NCBI GenBank assembly: GCA_965248805.1
Contig: CBDFKJ010000005.1
Span: 124,001-188,000 of the forward strand
From: CBDFKJ01 sp965248805
GTDB taxonomy: Bacteria > Pseudomonadota > Alphaproteobacteria > UBA6615
Length of the DNA stretch: 64,000 bases
Direction: 5' to 3'
The stretch's first letter is position 1, and each line of letters starts with the position of its first letter. The position numbers and the translations under genes are program-made. The notes under the pieces were generated by a model, which saw only the letters and a program-made list of their open reading frames with translations, was not told the origin of the DNA and ran no database searches. Of this stretch, positions 20,269 to 29,403 are shown in pieces.

Positions 20269-21967
20269 CGCACGCGGCCTAACGCCGCGCTGACGGCAAC
20301 GCCCGAGACGCCGGCCGCATCCTCAGGAATTCACCGTCTGCGCTGCCGGCGTCGCCCGGCGCCGACCCATTGGCGGAGACTCGGAGCGTCCAAGCACACG
20401 CTCCGGCGGGAACCAGATGGTCGCCTTCGTGCCTTTGGACAGCTCGCTTTCCAGCTCGAATGCGCCACCGTGCAGTTCGGCAACTGAATTCACCAGCGGC
20501 AGCCCGAGCCCGGTGCCCTCATGCGTCCGATTAAGCGAGCTTTCCTGTTGCACGAACGGCTCACGAACGCGCTCCAGATCCTCATCGGCGATGCCGATTC
20601 CGGTGTCGGTAACCTCGATGGCGATGCCACCGTCACGCTCGGTGATCGAGATACGCACCGAGCCCCCGCTAGGCGTAAACTTGACCGCGTTTGATAGCAG
20701 ATTAATCAGCGCCTGCTTGGTCAGTCGCGGATCGGCGAAGAGGTCCGGCAGATCGGCGGCCGCATGACTGGTCATATCGATTGTTGATTCCTTGGCCCGC
20801 TCGCGTACCAGGCGCACGGTCGAGTTCAACATCGTGCGCAGACCAACGCTCTCCTCGTGAAGTTCAATCTTGCCGGATTCGATACGCGCGACATCCAGGA
20901 TGTCACAAATAATCGACAGCAAATGATGACCGCTCTCGCGGATGGCCTTGGCGTAGCTGGCGTACTGCGCGCTACCGATCGTCCCGAGAATCTGCTGCTC
21001 CATGATCTCGGAAAAGCCGATGATGGCGTTTAGTGGTGTGCGCAGTTCATGGCTCATCGTCGCCAGGAATTCCGTCTTCGCCCGGTTGGCGAGTTCGGCT
21101 TCCTCCTTGGCCGCCATGAGGGCTTCCTCGCGCCGCTTCTGCTCGGTGATATCGGTGCGCACACCGACGACACCGCCGGCAGCGGTTCGGCGCTCGCTCA
21201 CGCGTATCCAGCGGCCGTCGCTAGGATGCAACTCGAACGGCTCGCCGGGATGGGCGTGCTGGTCCAACCGTTGTGCCAGCCATTTTTCGCGCTCCGGCTC
21301 GCTCAGGCAGATTAGATTTGACGCCGCGGACCCGCGAATGAGTTGCTCGAAATGCGCGCCGACCCGCAGGCCTTCCGGCTCGGGTGCATCCGGCGAAATG
21401 AAAAGCTTGTTGAATCGCTGATTGGACAAGACCAAGCGATCGTCCGCGTCATGCAGGACGAAGCCCTCCGAGACGCTCGCAATGGCCTCCTCGAAGCTGG
21501 GTGCGTGCTTCTTGAGCGTCCCCCTGGGCCCGGCGGGAGGTTCGGCCCTCGGCCAGCAGCATTGCGATCAGCACGCCGCCGACGAGCAGTGTGCCTACCG
21601 CGGCGATCACCAGCTGAACGTAGACGCCCTCCAACCGATCGTTGCGAAAGATGGTCTTGCCTTCGTCGTGGACGAGGACGTCGACGATCATCTTGTTGAG
21701 GGGCCGGTCGAGGCTGGCGAGTTCACCTCTGATTCTGTCGTACGCGGCATCGTCACCGGGCTCGAACGCCTCGATCAGCGGACTGATCTCCTCAAGCACA
21801 CCTATGCCATGCCGCATGGTGTCCCAGGCGCCGGGAACCGATTGAAACTTTCGCCCTTCCTGACCGTGAAGGAACAGCGGCAGGCGGCTCCAGAACGCGT
21901 TCAACCGAATGATCAGCTGGTCTTTGGAAACGTCGCCAACGCCGAGGGCAAAGCGGTCCAGGTCTAG

Positions 21968-23391
21968 CAGCCCGTTGAAAAAGTCGCGGCCATCTGACTC
22001 TGTGACGAGGGCATGGTTCGAGTCGGGAGCTTCGTCATGGCGTTGGGACGACAAGGGGATCGACAGGTGGACTTGATGGTCAGTTGGGCAGAGATGCCTC
22101 GCTCGCCCGGCCACGTGTTTTACGACCAGCTGGCTGGTCGATGCCGGTTTCGATGCGTTCGCCGAGGACCTGTGTGAGCCCTATTACGCGCCAGGGATCG
22201 GACGTCCGGGAATCCCACCGGGGCGTTACTTCCGGATGCACCTGGTCGGCTACTTCGAAGGCCTCGACAGTGAGCGGGCGTTGGAGTGGCGGTGCGCCGA
22301 CAGCTTGTCGCTGCGTGAGTTCTTGCGCCTGGAGGCGCGCGCACGTGTGCCTGACCACTCGTCGTTGAGCACGATCCGCAGCCGCACGCGGTGCATGAGG
22401 CAGTGTTCGCCTGGGTGCTGGACGTTCTTGGCGAGCACGGCCTGGTCGAGGGCGAGCGGATTGGGGTCGATGCTTCGACCATGGAGGCGAACGCGGCGCT
22501 GCGCTCGATCGTGCGCCGCGACAGCGGCGAAAGCTATCGCTAGATGCTGCAGCGCATGGCCGCCGACAGCGGGATCGAGACCGCGGCGATATGACTTGGC
22601 GCAGATGGATCGGCGGCGCAAGGGCAAGAAACTCTCCAATGCGGACTGGGTCTCGACGCGGAGGCCAAAATCGCCAGGATGAAGGACGGCACGACGCATC
22701 TGGCCTACAAGCCCGAACACGCGGTCGACCTCGACACCGGGGCGGTGATCGCGGCCGAGCTGTATCCGGCCGATCAGGGCGACACGACCACCCTGCCGAC
22801 AACGTTGACGTCAGCCGAGGCCAAGCTGGCGGCTGTGGGCGCAGCGCCGACGGCCGACGAACCGGCGGAGCTGGTGACCGACAAAGGCTACTTCGGCCGC
22901 GAGGTGCTGAAGTCCCTTGCCGACGGCGCCTGGACGACCCGCATCGCCGAACCGAAGGGCAAGGGGCTCTCGCGCTGGCACGGCGACGACGCCGCTCGGC
23001 GGGCCGTTTACAACAACCGCAACCGATTGCTGTCGGGCGTGGCGAAGGCCGCGTTCAAACTCCGCGCCGAAGTGGTCGAGCGGGGCTTCGCCCAGGTCCT
23101 CGATCGCGGCGGCATGCGCCGCACTTGGCTGCGCGGGCGCGAGAACGTCGGCAAGCGCTATCTGATCCACGTCGCCGGACACAACCTGGGCGTCCTATTG
23201 CGCCAGTTGATCGGCGCCGGGACCCCGCGAGAGGCTGCGGCCAAGGGCTTGGCGGTCCTGCTGCTTGTCTTGCGACAGGAACAATCGCTGATCATTATCC
23301 TCGCCCTCAATAACCCCCCGGCGCCGGGTCTCGCCGCCGCCATTGTTATCACGCCCGATGCTTCATCAACTCAGTCTTCTTCAACGGGCTG
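21968..23391 (+). mobile_element. IS1182-like insertion sequence, copy B (degenerate)
   Basis: A 1424-bp element with ends CAGCCCGTTGAAAAAGTC (21968-21985) and the complement of CAGCCCGTTGAAGAAGAC at 23391. The outside flanks are CTAG (left) and TTAA (right). It is related to copy A by its ends and transposase but clearly diverged, and its transposase is broken. Confidence 0.82.
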
Positions 23392-23395
23392 TTAA
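22036..23395 (+). pseudogene. IS1182-family transposase, degenerate
   Basis: Similar along its length to the intact transposase at 16 kb (SWAEMPRSPGHVFYDQL; MHLVGYFEGLDSERALEWR; MKDGTTHLAYKPEHAVDLDT; RAEVVERGFAQVLDRGGMR). It contains several lesions: a frameshift in the opening near 22130, another near 22380, an in-frame TAG at about 22541 (after DSGESYR), a further stop near 22590, and a frameshift before 22680. The C-terminal third from 22679 is open. No functional protein is expected, so this copy could only move using the enzyme of copy A. Confidence 0.85.
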
Positions 23396-23903
23396 GCAAG
23401 CGGTGGTAGTCGATCTTGGTCTGGGCGACGATCCACGTCGTGTCAGACAGCTCGGCGCGGCCGAGTTCTTCGTACTTTTTTAGGTTCGCGAAACTGGTGG
23501 CCATGCTCGTGGCGAAACCCAACGTCGCCAGAAAGAGTAGAGCATGACCCCAGTGTATCCGTCGCATGTCACTCGATGACGAGTTCGCGTACCTGCCAGA
23601 CCATGCGATGGTCGGTCTCTTGCGTGTCGAGCTCCGGGTAGTCGTCACGCGGATACACGATCCAGATCGGGCCGAGATCGCGCGGCGTCATGGCCTCGCC
23701 ATTCATGTCCAGCGCCACCATGATCGGGTACTGCTCAAGCTTCGCCATCGGGATCGTGTACTCGTAGTCGTCCAGCGCCACGGCGGTGATCGCATCACCC
23801 TGCGCGCCGACGGCGGCGAGCAGATCGCGTGTCAGCACACCGCGGAACACCGGACGGCCATCGGTCCAAGGTGTCTGCGTCGTAATCTCGGCCAGGCCCA
23901 ATT

Positions 23904-25193
23904 GGAGACCTCCAACAACCGGGGGATTTGACGAAGATTTTGGTGTGCTGTCCGACTTTCGCTGAGATCGGCGGTGTTGACGTCCGCAACCATCCGCCGT
24001 TTCGTTCTCGGCGGAGGGTTTTGGCGCTATTCAGGCGGACTCATACCATGGCGGCCCTGCGCTCATGGAAGATCAGACGCTGGAAATTGTAAGCCAGGTT
24101 GGCGAGGCCGATCTTGGCCTCCGCCCGCTTGAGCCCGATGGTACGGATGAAAAGGCCCATGCGATCCTTCTGCTGGGCGAAGACGTGCTCCACATGCGCA
24201 CGGACCGCTGACTTGCGGGCATTGGCCTGGGCGGTCGCCTTGGGCATGGCCCGGCCCGGCGGCTTCTTGCGGTGGATGTGGGAGACCCGACCCTTGCCGG
24301 CCAGCCACGCCTCGTTGGCCTTCGAGCGATAGGCGCTGTCAGCCCACACGCCGGCGGCCAGATTGTCGCCGGTGACGAGCTGACGCAACATCTTGCCGTC
24401 ATGGCGGGCGGCATCGGTCACAGCCGAGCTGCGGATGAAGCCGTAGGCCCGATCGATGACGACATGATTCTTGTAGCCGAACACCGGGATCGCGATGTCG
24501 GGCATGCGCCGTTGCGACCCGGCGGGGTTCTTGCGCCGCCCGGTCTTCACCGTCCACCGCGCATCCGTGTCCTTCTGCGCCGCCTTGGCTGGCTGATCGG
24601 GCCAGACCTCGGACGCGCTCTTGCCCGCCTTGATCGCCCGCTTCTCGTCATCGCTGTGGCGCTGCTTGGGCGCCGATACCAACGTCGCATCGACGATCTG
24701 CCCGCCCATCGCCAGATAGCCGCACCGGCGCAATTCGCCATCGAAGGCGGCAAACAGCTTATCCATCGCCCCGGCCCGGACCAGACGCTCGCGAAAGGTC
24801 CATATGGTGTTGCGGTCCGGCGTCGGCGCTCCGAGATCGAAGCCTAGGAAGCGAAGCCAGCTCAAGCGATCGCGGATCAGAAACTCCATCCGCTCGTCAC
24901 TCACCGTGTGCCGCGCGGCCAGGATCAGAACCTTGAGCATCGCCACCGCATCGTAGGCCGGGCGGCCACCTTTCGATCCGTCCGAATAGCCCAGCGCCGC
25001 CTCAAGCGGCGCGCGGAAAATCTTGAAGTCGACGACCTTTGCCAGCACCTCCAACGGATCACCCGTCGCCGAAAGCTTTCGAAGATGATCCGGTAAGCCG
25101 AACAGACCAGCCTGCCTCATCAATACCTCCTCAAACCGAACCGCCGTAGAGAATCACAACGAGGCAAAATTCACGAGGTAAATGGAGGCGTCC
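23904..25193 (-). mobile_element. IS5-family insertion sequence
   Basis: A 1290-bp element with inverted ends GGAGACCTCCA (23904-23914) and the complement of GGACGCCTCCA at 25183-25193, flanked by AATT on both sides (23900-23903 and 25194-25197). It contains one intact transposase. It interrupts a sulfite-oxidase-fold gene in frame. Confidence 0.82.
24041..25123 (-). CDS. IS5-family transposase
   Basis: A 360-residue transposase, intact. The N-terminal MRQAGLFGLPDHL opening and the DDE catalytic positions fit the IS5 family (GGQIVDATLVSAP for the first Asp; GVWADSAYRSKANE for the second; VRAHVEHVFAQQKDRMG with the Glu). The YREK-like region is represented by the C-terminal RAHVEHVFAQQK stretch. 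Only one copy is present in this window. Confidence 0.9.
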   Translation of the reverse strand: MMRQAGLFGLPDHLRKLSATGDPLEVLAKVVDFKIFRAPLEAALGYSDGSKGGRPAYDAVAMLKVLILAARHTVSDERMEFLIRDRLSWLRFLGFDLGAPTPDRNTIWTFRERLVRAGAMDKLFAAFDGELRRCGYLAMGGQIVDATLVSAPKQRHSDDEKRAIKAGKSASEVWPDQPAKAAQKDTDARWTVKTGRRKNPAGSQRRMPDIAIPVFGYKNHVVIDRAYGFIRSSAVTDAARHDGKMLRQLVTGDNLAAGVWADSAYRSKANEAWLAGKGRVSHIHRKKPPGRAMPKATAQANARKSAVRAHVEHVFAQQKDRMGLFIRTIGLKRAEAKIGLANLAYNFQRLIFHERRAAMV

Positions 25194-25454
25194 AATTGTT
25201 CGAGCATGACACGGTCGAATTTGGCTGAAGCCCAGGCAGCCGACACCGAGTACCCTGCCGTCGCTCGGGCAGCTCTGGAAGCAGTTGGCTAGGGCCGCGT
25301 CAATGCCGTCACTCCCGCCGTTGGCACGTCAGAGGCGATAATCTCGATCGGACTATGCGGACGGGTTAGCGACTAAGCGGCGACCCCCACGCGCCGCCGG
25401 CTACCATGCGCCGATTACGCCCCCGACGCCAGTGCCACCACCAGGTATCGACAG

Positions 25455-26393
25455 TCAGCTTGGCGCGTCGGCGGCCGGTGTCTGTGAGCCTTCGAACACC
25501 CGACTGGCCAAGATATCATCGGCCTCAAGCGTCATCAGTTCATCCGGCGTCAATGATCGGCCCATCGTGGCGAACAACCGGTTGGCTTGGCGCAATCGAG
25601 CGCGATCGAGCGCGTTGCGCACCGAGCGGCCGTTGGCGAAGTGCGGTTGCTTCATGCGCAGATCGATGTAGCGATGGAACGCACGCTCGCCATCGCTGCT
25701 GAAATGATAATTTTGCGCCTGCAGCATCAGCTTGGCGATCGCCGCCAATTCGTCGCGCGAATAGTCAGGGAACTCGACGTGATGGGCGATGCGTGAGCGG
25801 AAGCCCGGATTGGTCGCGAAGAACGTCGCCATGCGGTCGGAATAGCCGGCCAGGATCACGACCAAGTCCTCGCGCTGATTCTCCATGACTTGGAGCAGAA
25901 TCTCGATGGCTTCCTGGCCGTAGTCGCGCTCGTTCTCGGGCCGATACAGATAATACGCCTCGTCGATGAACAGCACGCCGCCCATCGCCTTCTTGAGCAC
26001 TTCCTTGGTCTTTGGCGCGGTGTGGCCGATGTACTGGCCGACCAGGTCATCGCGCGTGACGCTGACCAGGTGGCCTTCACGGACATAGCCCATGCGATGG
26101 AGGATGTCGGCCATGCGCATGGCGACGGTGGTCTTGCCGGTGCCGGGATTGCCGGTAAAGCTCATATGCAGCGTCGGCGTCTCGGCCGTCAGGTTGAGCC
26201 GTTGTCGCACGCGCTCGACCAGGAGCAAGGCGGCGATCTCGCGGATGCGGGTCTTCACCGGCTTGAGTCCGACCAGTTCCCGATCCAGCTTGTCGAGAAC
26301 CTCGCCGACTTGGGAGGCGTCGAATTCGGCCTTGAGATCGATCGGGCCGGGATCGCCGCCGCTCTTTTCGTCCAATTCGCCGGTCGCTGGCAT
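25455..26393 (-). CDS. cbbX: Red-type RuBisCO activase CbbX (AAA+)
   Basis: A 312-residue AAA+ ATPase with Walker A SFTGNPGTGKTTVA, Walker B GGVLFIDEAYYL, sensor 1 region VVILAGYSDRM, and the C-terminal NGRSVRNALDRARLRQANR helical segment. The pore-loop Tyr region (DLVGQYIGHTAPKT) is present. CbbX hexamers, activated by RuBP, pull the RuBisCO large-subunit C-terminus to release inhibitory sugar phosphates. The ATG at 26393 has GGAGG eight bases before it. It is the last gene of the operon glpX-prkB-cbbL-cbbS-cbbX, separated from cbbS by an 86-bp spacer with a strong hairpin. Confidence 0.95.
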   Translation of the reverse strand: MPATGELDEKSGGDPGPIDLKAEFDASQVGEVLDKLDRELVGLKPVKTRIREIAALLLVERVRQRLNLTAETPTLHMSFTGNPGTGKTTVAMRMADILHRMGYVREGHLVSVTRDDLVGQYIGHTAPKTKEVLKKAMGGVLFIDEAYYLYRPENERDYGQEAIEILLQVMENQREDLVVILAGYSDRMATFFATNPGFRSRIAHHVEFPDYSRDELAAIAKLMLQAQNYHFSSDGERAFHRYIDLRMKQPHFANGRSVRNALDRARLRQANRLFATMGRSLTPDELMTLEADDILASRVFEGSQTPAADAPS

Positions 26394-26427
26394 TTCAGGC
26401 CTCCAAACCCTGACGAGCGTGGCACGA

Positions 26428-26464
26428 TGCGTCGGCCGCGCCCCACTGGGACGCGGCCGACGCA
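26428..26464 (-). promoter_or_regulatory. Intercistronic hairpin between cbbS and cbbX
   Basis: A perfect 13-bp inverted repeat (TGCGTCGGCCGCG, 26428-26440, and its complement 26452-26464, 11-base loop). There is no T run on the minus strand, so it is more likely an mRNA-stabilising or partial-attenuation structure than a full terminator. Confidence 0.6.
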
Positions 26465-26479
26465 ATGGTGAAGATGGCT

Positions 26480-26920
26480 CTAGCTGCCGTAGCGTTCGCC
26501 TTCCGGCTTGTCGGTGGCGTAGGAGTGGACCCGGTAGTGGATCTGGCGGCCGGGGCCTTCGGTTCGCGCCACGCCAAAGCCCGGCTCGTTCTCGGGCCGG
26601 TTGACGATGTAGGACATGCGCGGCGTTTCCCAGCCCGCCGAGCTGTCGAACGCGACAACGCGAATGTAGTGGTTTGGGAAAGTTTTCCGGCATTCATTGA
26701 TTTCCATCAGGATGCCCGCGGGGTCCTTCAGATCGAAATTGGGATTGCCGTACATCTCCCAGTACGTGTTCCTGGGGTGTGGATCGTCGGTATATTCGAT
26801 GCCCACCGCCCAGTTGTTTTCGAGCGCGTATGCAAGCTGCGCGGTGATTTGCTCATCGGTCAGATCCGGCAGGAACGAGAATTGTCCCTGGGTGATCCGA
26901 TTGCCTAGGTTTGTCATCAT
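26480..26920 (-). CDS. cbbS: Ribulose-1,5-bisphosphate carboxylase small subunit, red type
   Basis: A 146-residue small subunit. It begins MTNLGNRITQGQFSFLPDLTD, has the conserved RNTYWEMYGNPNFDLKD central region, and carries the C-terminal extension (PGFGVARTEGPGRQIHYRVH) that forms the extra beta-hairpin in red-type (form IC/ID) enzymes. Two adjacent ATGs (26920, 26917) can serve as start; AAGGAGA lies just upstream. It follows cbbL by 20 bp. It completes the L8S8 holoenzyme. Confidence 0.95.
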   Translation of the reverse strand: MMTNLGNRITQGQFSFLPDLTDEQITAQLAYALENNWAVGIEYTDDPHPRNTYWEMYGNPNFDLKDPAGILMEINECRKTFPNHYIRVVAFDSSAGWETPRMSYIVNRPENEPGFGVARTEGPGRQIHYRVHSYATDKPEGERYGS

Positions 26921-26940
26921 GATCGCATTCTCCTTGTGCG

Positions 26941-28410
26941 CTAGGCGCTGGCGGTCGTGGTCGGCACGAAGTCGGGGGTGTCGGTCGACTCGTAGTTGAA
27001 GGTGATGTCTTTCCAAACTTCGAGCGCGGACTTCAGCGGTGTGCACCAGCGGGCGGCCTTCTCCAGAATCTCCGGACCCTCGCGCATGTAGTCGCGGCCT
27101 TCGTTGCGGGCCATGACCATGGTCTCCAGCGCGACGCGATTGGCGATTGCGCCGGCTTGGATGCCCATCGGATGGCCGATGGTGCCGCCGCCGAACTGCA
27201 GCACCACGTCCTCGCCCAGGTAATGCAGCAATTGGTGCATCTGGCCGGCGTGAATGCCGCCGGAAGCCACCGGCACAACCTTGTTCATCGACGCCCAATC
27301 TTGCTCGAAGAAGAACCCGTGCTCGAGGCTGACCGGTGTGTGGATCTTCAACAGAGTGTCGTAGAAGCCCTTGATCATGAGCGGGTCGCCCTCGAGCTTG
27401 CCGACGACCGTGCCGGCATGGATGTGGTCGACGCCGGCCATGCGCATCCATTTGCAGATGACGCGGAAGTTCATGCCGTGGTTCTTCTGCCGCGAATAGG
27501 TCGAATTGCCGGCGCGGTGCAGGTGCAAGATCATATCGTTCTTGCGCGCCCATTTGGCCATCGATTGGATCGCCGTGTAGCCGATCACCAGGTCGATCAT
27601 GATGATGATCGAGCCCAAGCTCTTCGCGAATTCGGCGCGCTCGTACATTTCCTCCATGGTGCCGGCGGTGACGTTCAGGTAGTGGCCCTTGACCTCGCCG
27701 GTGGCGGCCGACGCGCGGTTCACCGCCTCCATGCAGTACAGGTAACGGTCGCGCCAGTGCATGAAGGGCTGGCTGTTGATGTTTTCGTCGTCCTTGACGA
27801 AGTCGAGGCCGCCCTTCAGCGCCTCGTACACCACGCGGCCGTAGTTGCGGCCCGACAGGCCGAGCTTCGGCTTGGTGGTGGCGCCAAGGAACGGACGGCC
27901 GAACTTGTCGAGACGCTCGCGCTCGACGACGAGGCCGGTGGCCGGACCCTGGAAGGTCTTCAGATAGGCGACCGGAATGCGCATATCCTCCAGCCGCAGC
28001 GCCTTGACGGCTTTGAATCCGAACACGTTGCCGATGATCGACGCCGTCAGGTTGGCGATCGAGCCCGGCTCGAAAAGATCGAGGTCATAGGCGATATAGG
28101 CGAAATACTGCGGCTCGGTCTTGGTGCCGGGGCCGGTATTGGGGACCAGCTCGCTCTTGTAGGCCTTGGCGCGATAGACGTCGCAATTGGTCAGCCGGTC
28201 GGTCCACACGACGGTCCAGGTCGCGGTCGAGGACTCGCCGGCGACAGCCGCCGCTGCTTCCTCGTGATCTACGCCGGGCTGCGGCGTGATGCGGAACAGC
28301 GCGATAATGTCGGTGTCCTTGGGCTGATAGTCGGAATCCCAGTAGCCCATGTTCTTGTACGGAATAACGCCTGCTTGATATCGCTCAGCTTCGCTGCGCC
28401 CTTCGGGCAT
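26941..28410 (-). CDS. cbbL: Ribulose-1,5-bisphosphate carboxylase large subunit, red type (form IC-like)
   Basis: A 489-residue large subunit. The carbamylated Lys is in GGLDFVKDDENINSQPF. The catalytic Lys of ATTKPKLGLSGRN and the loop-6 Lys of GTVVGKLEGDP are also present, as is the phosphate-binding LQFGGGTIGHP. The N-terminus (YKNMGYWDSDYQPKDTDI) and absence of the green-type opening place it in the red clade. A short insertion (NTGPGTKTE) follows VP at about residue 92. A GGAGGAG precedes the ATG. It fixes CO2 on RuBP in the cytoplasm or a carboxysome-independent pool; no carboxysome genes are in the window. Confidence 0.97.
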   Translation of the reverse strand: MPEGRSEAERYQAGVIPYKNMGYWDSDYQPKDTDIIALFRITPQPGVDHEEAAAAVAGESSTATWTVVWTDRLTNCDVYRAKAYKSELVPNTGPGTKTEPQYFAYIAYDLDLFEPGSIANLTASIIGNVFGFKAVKALRLEDMRIPVAYLKTFQGPATGLVVERERLDKFGRPFLGATTKPKLGLSGRNYGRVVYEALKGGLDFVKDDENINSQPFMHWRDRYLYCMEAVNRASAATGEVKGHYLNVTAGTMEEMYERAEFAKSLGSIIIMIDLVIGYTAIQSMAKWARKNDMILHLHRAGNSTYSRQKNHGMNFRVICKWMRMAGVDHIHAGTVVGKLEGDPLMIKGFYDTLLKIHTPVSLEHGFFFEQDWASMNKVVPVASGGIHAGQMHQLLHYLGEDVVLQFGGGTIGHPMGIQAGAIANRVALETMVMARNEGRDYMREGPEILEKAARWCTPLKSALEVWKDITFNYESTDTPDFVPTTTASA

Positions 28411-28453
28411 GGAACGCTCCTCCTCTCGGTTTTGGCCTAGTCGCCGCGGATCG

Positions 28454-29392
28454 TCACACCGCGTGAACGCCCAGCGCCGCCTTGATCATGTGAAAGGTAA
28501 TCATCAACTGCGTCAGCGCTAACGGATGGCTCAGGATCGAGCGGTTCTGTTCATCCGTAAATTTGCCGACGTTGGTGCGGAGGTGGCTCGCCTCGGGTAT
28601 CAGATCCCAAAGCAAGTCCTCCAATCGCTCGGCACGCGTGTCGCTCAGGTTGCCCTGCAACTCCAGCACGTCCACGGGCTTGCCGTCGCGGTCGCGCGCC
28701 AATTCCAGAAGCAATCCGGAATTGGAGCGACCATTGAGCATCGTCGTCAGGTCGGGGTGCGGCAAGGTCGGCCGCAGAATCTGGCGAACATTCAAATGCT
28801 CGCCGCTCTCAAGCGCCGAATCGCTCGGCGGAAAGAAGCTCACGACAACATCGGCGAAGGTGCGCTGGGGATGTATGAACGCGGGACCGTCGTCCTTGCG
28901 CTTTTCCAGCGATCGCAGCACCTGTTCGCGGCTATAACCGCGCGTGGCCATGTCGCGCTGGATCTTCCAACGCACGCGTAATTGCTCGTCGGGCTCGAGG
29001 TAGATCTTGACGTCGTAGCTGTCGCGCATCCGGCGCGTCGCATAGCCGAGCAGTCCTTCGACGATGATGTAAGGCTGCGGCGCGACGTATTCCGGCGCTT
29101 CCAGCATGCCTGTCTGGTGATTGTAGACCGGCTTCAGGATCGGACGGCCTTGACGCAACTGCTCGAGCTGCTGTTCCAGAATGTCGATATGGTTGGCGTC
29201 CGGATGCAATGCCGAAAAGCCGTTCGCGGCACGTTCGGCACGGGAGTATTTATGGAAATCGTCGCTGCATATCGTGGCCACGCGGTCGGCGCCGAGGATC
29301 TGCGCAATGCCGCGCGTCAGCGTCGTCTTGCCGCTGGCGGAGTCGCCGACGATGCCGAGAATTATGGGATGATCGACGCGCGTCTGCAGCAT
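28454..29392 (-). CDS. prkB: Phosphoribulokinase
   Basis: A 312-residue P-loop kinase (GIVGDSASGKTTLTRGIAQ) of the bacterial phosphoribulokinase family. It has ICSDDFHKYSRAERA with the catalytic Asp region, HPDANHIDILEQQ, and YIIVEGLLGYATRRM. It phosphorylates ribulose-5-phosphate to RuBP. The ATG at 29392 lies 11 bp after the glpX stop on the same strand; cbbL follows after 43 bp. The open frame extends upstream of 29392 only in the shadow of glpX. Confidence 0.94.
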   Translation of the reverse strand: MLQTRVDHPIILGIVGDSASGKTTLTRGIAQILGADRVATICSDDFHKYSRAERAANGFSALHPDANHIDILEQQLEQLRQGRPILKPVYNHQTGMLEAPEYVAPQPYIIVEGLLGYATRRMRDSYDVKIYLEPDEQLRVRWKIQRDMATRGYSREQVLRSLEKRKDDGPAFIHPQRTFADVVVSFFPPSDSALESGEHLNVRQILRPTLPHPDLTTMLNGRSNSGLLLELARDRDGKPVDVLELQGNLSDTRAERLEDLLWDLIPEASHLRTNVGKFTDEQNRSILSHPLALTQLMITFHMIKAALGVHAV

Positions 29393-29403
29393 GGCCGCCC
29401 CGC

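Larger units (their letters stand above)
20323..23567 (-). pseudogene. Membrane PAS sensor histidine kinase, split by IS1182-like copy B and frameshifted
   Basis: The N-terminus from ATG 23567 has a membrane segment (HALLFLATLGFATSMA) and ends DYHRLL at the IS edge. Past the element (21968-23391) the frame resumes with DLDRFALGVGD, a periplasmic sensor region, a second membrane segment (LVIAAVGTLLVGGVLIAML) and then a frameshift. At about 21519-21525 a run of five G on the minus strand appears to have one base too many. Dropping one G continues into KKHAPSFEEAIASV, a PAS domain (VSERRTAAGGVVGVRTDITE), HisKA with the phospho-His in SHELRTPLNAIIGFSEIM, and a HATPase domain (LLSNAVKFTPSGG, DTGIGI, HEGTGLGLPLV). 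No receiver domain follows. The gene starts one base after the sulfite-oxidase-fold gene, so both probably formed one operon. As assembled no full-length kinase can be made; a kinase core from an internal start near 21435 is conceivable. Confidence 0.82.
23569..25288 (-). pseudogene. Sulfite-oxidase-fold (molybdopterin-binding) protein, split by an IS5-family element
   Basis: The C-terminal part (23903-23569) reads TPWTDGRPVFRGVLTRDLLAA, YTIPMAKLEQYPIMVAL and GPIWIVYPRDDYPEL. This is the pattern of the short stand-alone oxidoreductase molybdopterin-binding domain proteins often encoded next to sensor kinases. The IS5-like element (23904-25193) separates it from VSAAWASAKFDRVMLEQ at 25194-25250. 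Joining across one AATT gives MLEQLGLAEITTQTPWTDG in frame, as expected for the family. Upstream of about 25250 the family N-terminus is no longer recognisable and the frame closes at 25289, so the 5' end may also have decayed. Whether these small proteins bind molybdopterin or only share the fold is uncertain. It is followed after one base by the kinase gene. Confidence 0.75.

Noticed and set aside
25289..25454. Possible small gene after the IS5-interrupted fragment
   Set aside because: No start with a ribosome-binding site and no recognisable motif; treated as decayed 5' region of the sulfite-oxidase-fold gene or spacer.
27157..28440. A 427-codon plus-strand frame opposite cbbL
   Set aside because: Antisense shadow of RuBisCO, His/Val/Asp-rich, no domain.
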